Of a DNA stretch of 37,867 nucleotides, positions 15,587 to 24,714 are shown one piece after another. Position 1 is the first letter of the stretch. The number at the start of each line of letters is the position of its first letter. The position numbers and the translations under genes are program-made. The stretch comes from a virus. Where the stretch lies: IMG/VR virus record IMGVR_UViG_3300034066_000053, positions 1 through 37,867 of that record. One strand, written 5' to 3'. The notes below the pieces were generated by a model. That model saw only the letters and a list, made by a program, of their open reading frames with translations, searched no databases and was not told the DNA's origin.

Positions 15587-17122
15587 TTACTCTACGGGCA
15601 CTAACCCCTTCGACGGATCATACCTGAACCGTGTTTGGATAGGCGCATTCAACCCTGTATCAGCAGGACCGGCAGCCGGAGCAGCGGCAATACCAACTCG
15701 GCGATCAGCATCGGCCTCAATAGCACGGAGTTTTGCCTGATATGCTGCGGCGGCTTTATCGTCACCAGCCTCCACTGCTGAATTCAATTTAGCTCGGGCG
15801 TTCATGTACTGTAAATCGTCGCCAAGAATTTTATTTCTCTGCTCAACACGACGCTGATTCATAGCCTCATCTCTATAAGCCGCATTGGCCTCAAGTTGAG
15901 CCGAGGTGTTCATGTTGGTCGCTTGAATTTTTGCAGCGTCATTCTTAAGCGCTTCGCTCTTGTACCACAGATCCGCTGCACGATTCTCAGCGTCAGCCCT
16001 TATAGCTGAAGCCTTGTCGTAATCGCCCATCTTCTCCATTTCTTGCGAGCGAGTCAGATCTAACTGCGCTTGGCGAAGTTGGAGTTGCGTTCGGCGATAC
16101 TCCTTCTTGAGAGCCGTCATGGCCTCAGCCCCGGTCATGGCACCCTCTGCCATAGCACCAAGGAAAGTCGCACCGGGCCGAGACGCAGCCTGTGCCATAC
16201 GGAATCCGATTTGGGCAAACGCCATGCGCTTATCCTCACCGAACTCCTTATCCAACTTCTGCTCCTGCTCAGTCAAAAACTTTGTGTAGTCCTGAGCAGC
16301 CTTGCCAATACCTTCCTTCTCACGGAATTTACGACGTTCTTCGTAGTAATCCTCCGTTGTCTTGCTTTCTTTTTTAGGCGCAGCAACTTGACGAGACGGA
16401 CTCGTATCCGCAGCCGGTGCAGGGCGTTGAACTGCGCTTGGTGCGGCGGCAGGGGGTTTAGCCGGGGCAGCGGGGGGCTTAGCCGTACTAAATCCTAAGC
16501 TCTGAGCAGTAGCAGCAATTTCCATATCACGCTGTACTTTTACAGCAGCGTTTTTAATATTATCGATGTCTCTTTTAAGACCCCGAGAACGAAGCACTAC
16601 CTCAAGCTGATCTTGCGCTTTTGAATCTCCGCTAGTTACAGCTTCAGCGTACCTATTTAATAAAGCCTCATTCGGTACATTCGTAAGGGCTTTAGCAAGA
16701 GGCGGCGTTGTATCCCTGTTACCAAACAGGAACGACAAGCTGGGTATAGCACCTTGGGATGCAAGAATCCCCTCTGCCATTTGATTAGTCGAACCACCAT
16801 CTTGGAACGCGACGATCCCGCCACCTGCATAGGAAGCGTTGTTCATTACGCCGGTCGGAATAGAGCCAATACCCTGCTGCATTTGAGCAGCGGCTTGGGC
16901 GAGTTTGTCCCGCACGGTCGGCATCGGAGGCTGCTGTGGTTTGAAGTTACGCAGTTGTTGCTGCTGCGCCATCATCAATTCCAACTCTTGTTGCGGAGCC
17001 ACGCCCATCATTTGATTCTGCTGTGCGTACGCAGCTTTCTGCTCAGGGGACATATTGCCTGTCGCCTTCATAACACCACGACCCATCTCACCGACCGGGT
17101 CCATCTGATATTGGTTAAGCAT
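15587..17122 (-). CDS. Gln/Ala-rich internal virion protein candidate (511 aa)
   Basis: The N-terminal 75 residues are rich in Gln and Met (MMAQQQQLRNFKPQQP), followed by a glycine motif YAGGGIVAFQDGG that I associate with internal or minor virion proteins of environmental podoviruses. A Pro/Ala-rich linker lies near residues 215-245. From about 260 to 480 the protein is a long helical, charged region typical of a coiled-coil core protein. The start ATG overlaps the upstream stop by 1 nt (TAATG), and the downstream giant gene takes its AAGGA site from this gene's end. The function, probably in the ejection apparatus, is inferred from composition and position. Confidence 0.65.
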   Translation of the reverse strand: MLNQYQMDPVGEMGRGVMKATGNMSPEQKAAYAQQNQMMGVAPQQELELMMAQQQQLRNFKPQQPPMPTVRDKLAQAAAQMQQGIGSIPTGVMNNASYAGGGIVAFQDGGSTNQMAEGILASQGAIPSLSFLFGNRDTTPPLAKALTNVPNEALLNRYAEAVTSGDSKAQDQLEVVLRSRGLKRDIDNIKNAAVKVQRDMEIAATAQSLGFSTAKPPAAPAKPPAAAPSAVQRPAPAADTSPSRQVAAPKKESKTTEDYYEERRKFREKEGIGKAAQDYTKFLTEQEQKLDKEFGEDKRMAFAQIGFRMAQAASRPGATFLGAMAEGAMTGAEAMTALKKEYRRTQLQLRQAQLDLTRSQEMEKMGDYDKASAIRADAENRAADLWYKSEALKNDAAKIQATNMNTSAQLEANAAYRDEAMNQRRVEQRNKILGDDLQYMNARAKLNSAVEAGDDKAAAAYQAKLRAIEADADRRVGIAAAPAAGPADTGLNAPIQTRFRYDPSKGLVPVE

Positions 17123-18255
17123 TACTTACCCCCACCAAAGAGGCTAGCAAGGCCACCACCAAGCCCAGTAATCTGACCAAGAACATTAGGCGGCTGCTGA
17201 TACAACGTTTGAGTCGAAGCAGATGCAGGTGTACCGCGCAGGATATCCGAGAACCAGCCCAACTGCTGAAACGGCAGACGCTGTTGATCGAGGAACTGCT
17301 GATAACGATTGCTAAGATCCTGCTGACGCAAAGCCTGAATCGCCGAACCCGCGCCTTGCTGAGCCTGATTGATGCCCATGCGCTGCTGATACTCGTTCAT
17401 ACCCAAGCCACCAAGCGCCTGAGCCGCTGCAATCTGCTGCGCCAAACCCTGCATACCAAGTCCGGCACCGTATTGACGAGACTGTTCAGCAAGTTGTTGT
17501 CCAGCCAAGCCGTACTGTGCGCCAAGACCCGCACCCTGCATAGCAAGTTGGTTCAGGTTCTGAAGTTGGCTAAGTCCCATTTGCTGGGAACCCTGACGAG
17601 CCTGCTGGTTAGCCAACTGAGCCTGAAGTCGAGCAGCCTGCTCTGTGTTGAACTGCTGTTGTCCCTGCTGGAATGCGTTCTGCAATCCGGTCGCTTGCAG
17701 ACTACCGAGTTGATCCTGAAGACCACGTTGCGCTTCGGCCTGAAGGATAGCCTCGCGAGTACCGCCACGCGCACCTGATCGGATGCCGGTAGCCTGAAGA
17801 CCCGGAATCTGTCGCGAATAATCACGCAGTGCTTGCTTCTTCTGCTGCTCGACTACGCCCTGCATATAAGGCGACATGTAGTCCTGCGCTGCGCTAGGCC
17901 GTGCAAAAGAGTCAGTGCTTACACGATCATAGTCAAACGCCATCTCACGCATCTGCGGAGAGCGGAAGTAATTCTCAGCCTTATACGGATCGTACTTGCC
18001 CATCTGCTCAGCACGAAGTCCAGCAAGTCCGGCGAGTCCCGTCGCTTGATTAAGTTGCGAACTTGGTCGCATACCCGCGATGTCAGTGAACGCACGTTCT
18101 TGGAGCGGATTGAACTCCGCCACCATCTGATCTTTGTACGGCTGATACCCACGACGTGAAAGCTTTTCTGCCTCACCGAGCAAGCGTTCTGCATACGGCT
18201 TGGCCCAAGTCGGGATGTTGGTAGTAGTTTGGACTGTTTCAGTTGGTTCGGCCAT
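17122..18255 (-). CDS. Gln-rich structural protein (377 aa)
   Basis: Residues 15-130 are mixed helical (AKPYAERLLGEAEKLSRRGYQPY). From 140 to 320 the sequence is dominated by Gln, Ala, Gly and Leu with a quasi-repeating pattern (LQATGLQNAFQQGQQQ, QMGLSQLQNLNQLAMQGAGLGAQYG), suggesting an amphipathic helical rod. The last 45 residues are Gly-rich (LGQITGLGGGLASLFGGGK). The AGGAG site is well spaced from ATG 18255. It lies between two other low-complexity proteins and the giant polyvalent protein, the usual arrangement of internal core/ejection genes in podoviruses. I do not recognise a specific family. Confidence 0.65.
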   Translation of the reverse strand: MAEPTETVQTTTNIPTWAKPYAERLLGEAEKLSRRGYQPYKDQMVAEFNPLQERAFTDIAGMRPSSQLNQATGLAGLAGLRAEQMGKYDPYKAENYFRSPQMREMAFDYDRVSTDSFARPSAAQDYMSPYMQGVVEQQKKQALRDYSRQIPGLQATGIRSGARGGTREAILQAEAQRGLQDQLGSLQATGLQNAFQQGQQQFNTEQAARLQAQLANQQARQGSQQMGLSQLQNLNQLAMQGAGLGAQYGLAGQQLAEQSRQYGAGLGMQGLAQQIAAAQALGGLGMNEYQQRMGINQAQQGAGSAIQALRQQDLSNRYQQFLDQQRLPFQQLGWFSDILRGTPASASTQTLYQQPPNVLGQITGLGGGLASLFGGGK

Positions 18256-18267
18256 GATTAACTCCTA

Positions 18268-20802
18268 TTAAGCAGGCATGTACTTCGCGGGTTCTACTTC
18301 CGGAGCCTGCCTAGTACGACCGGTACGGGCTTTCCGTATGCGATCCATCATTGCATAAAGTTGTTTTGCACCGGCATCGGTCGAACCGTTGCCAAGATGT
18401 GAGACCACATCCGCAGGAATTACAAACTCACCATCAGCAAGTCGGGCTTCCTGAGTCCCATTAATGTTGGCCTTGATGTCGTCAGACATGCCGTCGCCAG
18501 CACCGTTGACGAGCTTACCACCAACAGCGTACTGCTGAAGGGAGCCAAGTCCACCGGCAGAGTAATTTCGAATACGACCACCGGCTCGCTTACCTTCTGG
18601 CATTTCTTCGTAAGAAATCACGCCGCGTCTGTTGGTACCACCGCCACCGCCACCTGCGCCACCCGCTCCTCCACCAACTCCGGCACCGGCAGACGGGTCC
18701 CTCAAGCCGCGACGATCACCCCTATTGTTCTCGGGTTTGCCTTCTTTTTTCTTCTCTTCTTCAGCCGCTTCTTTAGCCGCCTCTTCTTCAGTTAATTCTT
18801 TAACTGACACTTCTCCGACCGGCTCTTTATCCGACATCTCCTTCCAAATATCGTAGGCAACGCCAGCCCACGGGAACGCGGAGCGAAGCGCCTGCTCGCC
18901 AAGTTGAAGGGCAATATCTTTAGCCTTATCAATCTTTTCTTGTTTTTCGGCTTCGCGTTGCTCATCAAGGTTGCTAAGGATTTCGTCAACAATAGGTTGA
19001 CTTGCGTCAGCAATTTCTTGGGTGCTTGGAGGTTGCACAAAACCCGGTTGACCAATACCACCAAGATCGCCAAATAGCTTCTGTTGTAACGCTTCAGCGT
19101 CCGCTTGCTCATCAATCGGAGTTATCGATATGACACCCTTTCTTTCAGGGTCAATATTGATCTGAGGCGGTTGAATAGCGTTTCTAAGAACCTCGTTAAT
19201 ATTCGGTTCAAACATATCCTCCGGCAGCACTTCCGGAGCAATTATCTGCTCGATAGGAGTGACTGATACGTCACCCTTCTTCTCCGGCTCAGTACTAAAT
19301 TGCGGAGGTTGCACAGCATTTTTGAGAACCTCGTTAATGTCGGGTTCATACATGTCTTCCGGCAGAACTTCCGGAGCGATAATGCTCTCCACCGGAAGCA
19401 CACTAACTGTCGGCTTCGGAGTGTCGATTGGCGTGGGAGTTTGGAACAAGTCTCCCAAATCGCTAGGTTTAGCCGGTGTAGCAATCGAAGTAGGCGGTGC
19501 CAACGGCTCTCTTTCAGTCGGCGGTTCTTGCTCCGGAGTTGTAGTCGGGGGTTGAGCCGGAGTACCTGCCGAACCCGCCGGGCCACTAGGCTCAGTCCCT
19601 GTCGGACCTTTAGGCTCCGCCTTGTCACCTATGATGTCTTTAACTGGTGGGAGCGCACCGTATTCCCAATCACCTGACGTTGGGTCGTAGGGCTTCTTCA
19701 GGCTGTCGCGCAAGAATGCCAAATACGATTCAAGTTCCGACGTGTCGCGGGGCGTATTATCCGGTGGAACTAGCAGACTCTCATAGTAGGACTGTAATCC
19801 TGCACGATCTTGCGTAAAGGGCGAAGCACCCGTAATCTGCTGGGGCAGAACTGCTTCAGGCGAAACCATAACAACGTCGCCACCATCGGCAAAACGCTCT
19901 TCGCCAGAAATCATGCCACCGTCTGCGTAGCCCGGATATTCGTCAGAGTAGTAGCCGGGTTTGAAATACCATTCGTCGTAACCCTGACCATACTTAGGAT
20001 TACGCTCACCCGGAACATAAAAGCGAGGCTTCGACAGACTACCGGCAGTCGGGATCTTTTTAGGATCTTTGGTAAAGATATTTGCGAGTCCCGAAAATAC
20101 AGCGCCACGAGAAAGGTCACGGAGTTCTTTACTCTTATACGGACCTTCAATAGCCGACATGAAGGCTTCCTGACCTTCAGGACGAGTAAGAGCCTTGATG
20201 CCTTCCCAAATCCCGTCACCACGGGCAGGTGCAGTAGTAACCGGAGCAACAGCGGGCATCGGCGTTGTGGTCTGCACCGCACCGACTTTTCTCAATTCTT
20301 TCATAGCCGCATCAACACTAGCGTTGCCACTAGTTTCGGGCTTGGTCAGATCACCATAATTAAGTAACTCGCTTTCTTTCAGGCCAAGTTGTTCGGCTAA
20401 CGTCTTTGGAACAGCAGGCCGAGCAGCGGCAGCGGCACGAAGTCCTTCAGTAACCCTTGCACCGCTATAGGCAGTCAAACCTGCCCGCATACCCTTGTCG
20501 AAACTTCCTTCAATCAGGCCGGTAGCTGCGCCAACAACAGCGCTAGTCAGGGCAGGCCCCATCTTGTTGCCAAATAGCGACTGCAACCCAGCACCCGCGA
20601 TAGCAGGAAGTAAGTTCTTCAACCAACCGGCCTCAACCAATCCCGTATTCGGATTAATTGTCAGCGAGCCACCCGTAGCGAGGGCAAGCGACTGTAGACC
20701 CTGTACCTCATCGGGGGTCATGTGGACTAGGACCTTATCGTCGCCTCGGCCCTGTGAGGCTAGTAGGGCAGCAAGCCCACCCTGTGGATAACCCTGATTC
20801 AT
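18268..20802 (-). CDS. Large low-complexity virion protein with 46-aa tandem repeats (844 aa)
   Basis: The N-terminal 150 residues are Gly/Ala-rich. An acidic, Pro/Thr/Ser-rich central section (about 380-450) leads into tandem repeats of 46 residues around EVLPEDM(Y/F)EP(D/N)INEVL. A Glu/Lys-rich helix lies near 640-700. A glycine-rich hinge follows, then a conserved C-terminus containing GDGMSDDI and LADGEFVIPADVVSHLGNGS, a signature I associate with internal or minor structural proteins of marine and freshwater podoviruses. The ribosome-binding site sits in a small hairpin (20806-20818). Together with the next two genes it may form the internal core ejected with DNA. No enzymatic motif is visible. 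Confidence 0.7.
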   Translation of the reverse strand: MNQGYPQGGLAALLASQGRGDDKVLVHMTPDEVQGLQSLALATGGSLTINPNTGLVEAGWLKNLLPAIAGAGLQSLFGNKMGPALTSAVVGAATGLIEGSFDKGMRAGLTAYSGARVTEGLRAAAAARPAVPKTLAEQLGLKESELLNYGDLTKPETSGNASVDAAMKELRKVGAVQTTTPMPAVAPVTTAPARGDGIWEGIKALTRPEGQEAFMSAIEGPYKSKELRDLSRGAVFSGLANIFTKDPKKIPTAGSLSKPRFYVPGERNPKYGQGYDEWYFKPGYYSDEYPGYADGGMISGEERFADGGDVVMVSPEAVLPQQITGASPFTQDRAGLQSYYESLLVPPDNTPRDTSELESYLAFLRDSLKKPYDPTSGDWEYGALPPVKDIIGDKAEPKGPTGTEPSGPAGSAGTPAQPPTTTPEQEPPTEREPLAPPTSIATPAKPSDLGDLFQTPTPIDTPKPTVSVLPVESIIAPEVLPEDMYEPDINEVLKNAVQPPQFSTEPEKKGDVSVTPIEQIIAPEVLPEDMFEPNINEVLRNAIQPPQINIDPERKGVISITPIDEQADAEALQQKLFGDLGGIGQPGFVQPPSTQEIADASQPIVDEILSNLDEQREAEKQEKIDKAKDIALQLGEQALRSAFPWAGVAYDIWKEMSDKEPVGEVSVKELTEEEAAKEAAEEEKKKEGKPENNRGDRRGLRDPSAGAGVGGGAGGAGGGGGGTNRRGVISYEEMPEGKRAGGRIRNYSAGGLGSLQQYAVGGKLVNGAGDGMSDDIKANINGTQEARLADGEFVIPADVVSHLGNGSTDAGAKQLYAMMDRIRKARTGRTRQAPEVEPAKYMPA
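19132..19407 (-). repeat. 138-bp tandem coding repeats (46 aa each)
   Basis: Two full units (19407-19270 and 19269-19132) encode near-identical 46-residue segments beginning VSV(L/T)P and containing APEVLPEDM and NEVL(K/R)NA. A third unit starts at 19131 (ISITPID) and then diverges. The DNA copies differ mostly by scattered substitutions, so the duplication is not recent. Confidence 0.9.
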
Positions 20803-20805
20803 AAC

Positions 20806-20818
20806 ACCCCCACGGGGT
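20806..20818 (-). promoter_or_regulatory. Hairpin sequestering the ribosome-binding site of the 844-aa gene
   Basis: On the - strand ACCCC-GTG-GGGGT forms a 5-bp stem just upstream of ATG 20802, and the GGGGGTG ribosome-binding stretch is its 3' arm. This could lower or regulate translation of the downstream gene. The stem is short and the effect is inferred. Confidence 0.3.
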
Positions 20819-20841
20819 CAAGTTGGCTAAATCGTATCATT

Positions 20842-21444
20842 TTAGAAACCTATGTTCGATACCCAAGTGACCGTAATGATCACGGATGGGATCTGAGGAA
20901 TGTTGCCGGATGCAGGGGCGGCGAGCAGGATCACGCTACTATCTGCCGACTGCCAAGCAATCTCAAAATAGTCCTCATTTTGCAGAGTAATCACCCAGTT
21001 CCAAGCCGCAACGATCTCGTTGTTAGGACCGTCGATAACTATTTTGGTAGCTGAATGCGCTAAGTTATTCCCATTAACCCGTAGCCATATAAATACGTCA
21101 CTTGCACCGCCGCCCGTCTTGTCTAACTGAGCCGAGAATTGGATGTTGTACACAGCGGTTTCCGCTACGTATATACGGTTGGTATCTTTACTGACACTAA
21201 ACGCCGTCTCAGCATCGTCGTAGATGCTATCCACTCGCATCAAATTAACAGCGCCTGCAACCGGATTCGTCTGCGTCGTCGTGTCGTAGAAAGACCCGTG
21301 CGGCTTCGGTGCATTAATTGCGTTTGCTATAAGATTGAAGAAAAGACGAAGTACGTTAGCAAATTGATCCTGATACCGACGCTCGTACTCAACCGGAGCA
21401 ACCGGCAAGTTAGGGGCAGCAATATTGCGGATCTTGTTTGCCAT
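20842..21444 (-). CDS. Jelly-roll-like virion protein (200 aa)
   Basis: After a helical N-terminus (QFANVLRLFFNLIANAINAP) the protein becomes all-beta. It has alternating hydrophobic strands (IYVAETAVYNIQFSAQLD, VFIWLRVNGNNL, WNWVITLQNEDYFEIAWQ, IPSVIITVTWV) that follow the C1q/TNF-like jelly-roll pattern common in phage and viral surface proteins. The penultimate strand ends with a Trp-Val pair. Its start overlaps the large tail gene's stop (TGATG). A trimeric surface or tail-associated role is likely by analogy; binding partners cannot be read from the sequence. Confidence 0.65.
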   Translation of the reverse strand: MANKIRNIAAPNLPVAPVEYERRYQDQFANVLRLFFNLIANAINAPKPHGSFYDTTTQTNPVAGAVNLMRVDSIYDDAETAFSVSKDTNRIYVAETAVYNIQFSAQLDKTGGGASDVFIWLRVNGNNLAHSATKIVIDGPNNEIVAAWNWVITLQNEDYFEIAWQSADSSVILLAAPASGNIPQIPSVIITVTWVSNIGF

Positions 21445-23741
21445 CAGCGGCGTCCGTCTGGTCTAATATCAATACGCATCGCGCCCATCTGCCAAGCGAC
21501 TCCCAAGTCCGATGAGGTCACACGGAAGGCCATCTGCCTACCCCTGATGCGGGTATAGACTTGTCCGGTATAAAGCTCAATCGGAATAGCCGCAGTCTCC
21601 TGCACTGTCGGAGAATCACCCTGCGTATACGGGGTACCCGAGTTCTGCCGCGCCCGTACCGAAAGCGTGACAGCCGGAGTGTTGGACGTAGACCCGTTGA
21701 AGTTCATGTCAGGCAGGATGCGCCAGACATATCCGAAGTTATGCCCATCACCGATGTCGAAGTCTGACGACTCAATGTAAGCCTCAATCGGCAGGATCTC
21801 CGCAGTTGAGCGGTCGTCGTTACCCACTTCGTGGTTCATAACTTGGTTTGGAACGCTATACACCACAGCACTGTACTGGTCATGAGAGGCCGCAGCGGTG
21901 CCGTCATATCCACGAGTACACCCAGTCAACGAGGATGAAGTCTTGCCGGTGTAGAAGATCTTTTCAGAGTCAATCGTCACGACGCCCGAGTTCGGGTATG
22001 ACGCAGCATTGAGCATCGGGATGATATCTACGGTCGAATTAATCGCGTCCGATATATAAGACTTCTGATGACTGAACGCAGCCATCGGGTACTGACGCAG
22101 GGGTGAATCTAACCAGAATCCGCGCTCAAGATTGCCGTAGGCCCAAGTACGCTCAAGGTGGTTGTAGATCACATACCGGTTATTCACGAGGCTGTCTGCA
22201 GTGGGGTAGAACCACCAAATCTCGTTATACCCTTCGTTAGTACCGCAAACGATCTGCGCCAACTGATCCGTGTTGATGTTCGTAAAGACGAACTGACGGA
22301 GGGTGCAAGGCAGCGTCTCGACACGACCTGAGTATGCGTAAAACTTATCTGTACCCATCCAATAGGTAATGTTGTTTACCGTGATAGCAGCGTTTGGAGA
22401 CGCGATAGAGATGTTCTCCATCAACAGACTTACGCCCCACACATACGGAGGGCCAAGATACTGCATGGAGAAAAGGGCAGCGTCTGTCCAAACAAGAAGC
22501 TCCTGACGAGTATCAATCGCATTGACGATATAGGACCCGTACGAAAGCCGGGTTTCGCCCGATTGGTTTAGCGTAGATGGCACCCAATCAAACGGATTGT
22601 CTGCATCCGACCACCGAATCAAAAGCGGGTCGAAGTCTTCCGTGAAGTTGATCGGGTTATACGGATTAGAACCGAACGCAATACAGAAGTTACCCGTACT
22701 AGAAGTCGAGACTTGATACGTATTGTTTGGAACGTGACGGCCTGAATAACTAAACGTGTAATTGCCTGACGAACCCGCCGTGGTTGCAGCCGAGATCGGT
22801 ACAGAAGTACTACCAGCTATGTATGCCGTGGTGACATAAGTTCCCGCCGGGATACCAGTTCCAGAAACTACAGCGCCAGTATCAATACCGGTAGGATCAG
22901 TGACCGTAATCGTAGTAACAGCACTAGTAAACGTAGCTGTCGTAGTGTGTTTAGTTACCGTGTTGGCAAAAGCGTTCAGCGTGATGGCACGTGCCCAGAA
23001 CGAAGTATCTTTTTGCCAATAGAAGATCGGACCCGAGCGAGGGTTAAACAGCAGGTTCTCGTTGTCGTTGTCTTGCGACCACAAGCGGATCTGGGATGCT
23101 GTAGTTGAGCCGATACCCCATCCACCGAAGCCCCACGGACCACCACCCCAACCAAGACCGAGTGCAAACACCGCATTACCGGCATTCAACTCAACTGCTG
23201 CAGTAACCGCCGCACCGCCACCTGAACCGGTAGAAGTGGCTTCTTGATTTGCACGAATCGTGAACGAAGTACTAGTCGGGGTAGCGATAACTTCAAAGTT
23301 ACCGTTTAGGGTTACACCATTCACCACGCCACTACCAGATACGCCAGCAAAGGTGACGTAGGTTCCAATACTAATGTTGTGCGGAGCAGATGTAGTTACA
23401 ACAACTGCATAGCTGTTTAGGGTGGTTGCAAACGGATCAGTCGGTAACGTGAGGTTATCGGCAATCGGAGTGATGTCGTGGTAGATGCCGTACAGTTCTA
23501 CATAAAACTTCTGGTTGGTACCAACACCGAGAAGATTCTCACTGTCGAAAGTAACCCAGTTAAACAACGAACGGCATGTGCCGCTGTACGTGTACGTAGA
23601 CTGATTGATCCACCCGCCGATCTTCTCAGGCTGTCCTGAGCGGAAGCGAATCTTGTCGCAAGCGTAGTAGCCACCCTCGTTCTGATACGTGGTGGTTTCG
23701 CGGTTTACGCCGGGGGTAAATTGAAGTTTCTGTAGTGGCAT
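21444..23741 (-). CDS. Large tail / DNA-stabilisation-type protein (765 aa)
   Basis: The N-terminus (LQFTPGVNRETTTYQNEGGYYACDK) and the following IRFRSGQPEKIGGW segment are typical of a long beta-rich phage protein often placed at the tail or head-completion site, similar in idea to P22 gp10. Residues 110-200 and 265-340 carry Ig-like, Thr/Ser/Gly-rich inserts. The rest has many Trp/Tyr strands like a propeller. The ATG 23741 overlaps the lysozyme stop as TGATG and has AGGGG upstream; an in-frame GTG three bases earlier is less likely. The family identity is moderate and the precise tail position is uncertain. Confidence 0.7.
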   Translation of the reverse strand: MPLQKLQFTPGVNRETTTYQNEGGYYACDKIRFRSGQPEKIGGWINQSTYTYSGTCRSLFNWVTFDSENLLGVGTNQKFYVELYGIYHDITPIADNLTLPTDPFATTLNSYAVVVTTSAPHNISIGTYVTFAGVSGSGVVNGVTLNGNFEVIATPTSTSFTIRANQEATSTGSGGGAAVTAAVELNAGNAVFALGLGWGGGPWGFGGWGIGSTTASQIRLWSQDNDNENLLFNPRSGPIFYWQKDTSFWARAITLNAFANTVTKHTTTATFTSAVTTITVTDPTGIDTGAVVSGTGIPAGTYVTTAYIAGSTSVPISAATTAGSSGNYTFSYSGRHVPNNTYQVSTSSTGNFCIAFGSNPYNPINFTEDFDPLLIRWSDADNPFDWVPSTLNQSGETRLSYGSYIVNAIDTRQELLVWTDAALFSMQYLGPPYVWGVSLLMENISIASPNAAITVNNITYWMGTDKFYAYSGRVETLPCTLRQFVFTNINTDQLAQIVCGTNEGYNEIWWFYPTADSLVNNRYVIYNHLERTWAYGNLERGFWLDSPLRQYPMAAFSHQKSYISDAINSTVDIIPMLNAASYPNSGVVTIDSEKIFYTGKTSSSLTGCTRGYDGTAAASHDQYSAVVYSVPNQVMNHEVGNDDRSTAEILPIEAYIESSDFDIGDGHNFGYVWRILPDMNFNGSTSNTPAVTLSVRARQNSGTPYTQGDSPTVQETAAIPIELYTGQVYTRIRGRQMAFRVTSSDLGVAWQMGAMRIDIRPDGRR

Positions 23742-24229
23742 CACGCAACCCCTGACAAATACAAAGCACGCTCGTCCATACGGCGCTTAACCAGACCCGG
23801 TAGCACTCGTCCGCCACCCTTAGTCCATTTCATGAATTCTTCAGCAGCCGACTCAAACTCGCCCCGGTTGTTCTTCATCCGGAGACCAGACCGCTGAAGA
23901 TTCCCCAAACCCACGTTGAAAGCGAAGGAAACGAGGCTGTCGAAGCGGCCTTGGCTATTAACAGCATTAGGGCAATATCGGGCCACGCCTCGCTCAAACC
24001 GCGCAAGGTCTTTAGCAAGTAGATTGTCCACTTCAGCATCTGACCAAATCCGTGCGTCTTCGGGCTTCAGGGAGAACTGTATCCGATCAGATACAGGTAG
24101 TTTTGCCTGCTCCGGATACAGAACGTGGCCGACACCAACCGTCCACAACTTAGCAGGGCACAGGTAAGGTTTTTTCCTTACTCCCTCGTGGTGCTTCACC
24201 ATCCTGATTGTCTCAGGACTTACCTTCAT
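23741..24229 (-). CDS. GH24 (T4-lysozyme-type) endolysin (162 aa)
   Basis: The enzyme would cleave the glycan backbone of peptidoglycan. The catalytic region is HHE15GVRKKPYLC24PAKLWT30VGVGH: Glu15, Cys24 in place of the T4 Asp20 (spacing 9) and Thr30 (spacing 6), the E-8-[D/C]-5-T pattern of GH24. Cys at the middle position also occurs in other phage lysozymes. The C-terminal lobe shows the usual FxxLVSFAFNVG and RRMDERALYLSG helices. There is no signal peptide or N-terminal anchor, so export depends on the holin. It overlaps the holin gene by 4 bp. Confidence 0.93.
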   Translation of the reverse strand: MKVSPETIRMVKHHEGVRKKPYLCPAKLWTVGVGHVLYPEQAKLPVSDRIQFSLKPEDARIWSDAEVDNLLAKDLARFERGVARYCPNAVNSQGRFDSLVSFAFNVGLGNLQRSGLRMKNNRGEFESAAEEFMKWTKGGGRVLPGLVKRRMDERALYLSGVA

Positions 24230-24714
24230 CCCTTCTTACCGAACGCCTGTGTACCGAACCAAAACGCAATAATGCTGCTCAGAATCAGCATCTCGTCGTC
24301 CGAGAACACGTTCTCCATCGCAATCGCAAACGGGATACCGGTGGTGTAGGCATACCAAACACCCGCAATGTTGATAGCAACCAACTCCAATACAAAGATG
24401 TACGTCACGACCGGACGGACAGATGCACGGAGGTTAATCATCCATTGCGAAGCGCCTTTGCCGATTTCCATATCGTGCTGATACAGGGCAACGCGTTCTT
24501 CAGCCGCCGCTTGGATAGCGATCTGTTCGGTCTTGATCTCTTCGATATTCGCCTGAGCCTGAAAGCCACGAGCAGCCATCTCCAACTCACGCTCCTTCTG
24601 CATAGCAAGGATGGCAAGTTCATGCTTCTTATCCTGCCGGTCTTGGAAGACTTGGAGGATCTTAGGTAAGCCACCCGCAAGGAACGAGAGGAAAGTACTG
24701 ATCATGGTCATCAT
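24226..24714 (-). CDS. Holin, 3TM / gene-transfer-agent-holin type (162 aa)
   Basis: A short hydrophobic N-terminal segment (STFLSFLAGGLPKIL) is followed by a long charged helix (residues 25-95, heptad-like) and then two clear membrane helices (VVTYIFVLELVAINIAGVWYA and MLILSSIIAFWFGTQAF). The LRASVRPVVTY and FWFGTQA signatures match the 3TM holin family common in proteobacterial phages and GTAs. Its role is to make the membrane lesion that releases the GH24 lysozyme, encoded directly downstream with an ATGA overlap. Confidence 0.85.
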   Translation of the reverse strand: MMTMISTFLSFLAGGLPKILQVFQDRQDKKHELAILAMQKERELEMAARGFQAQANIEEIKTEQIAIQAAAEERVALYQHDMEIGKGASQWMINLRASVRPVVTYIFVLELVAINIAGVWYAYTTGIPFAIAMENVFSDDEMLILSSIIAFWFGTQAFGKKG

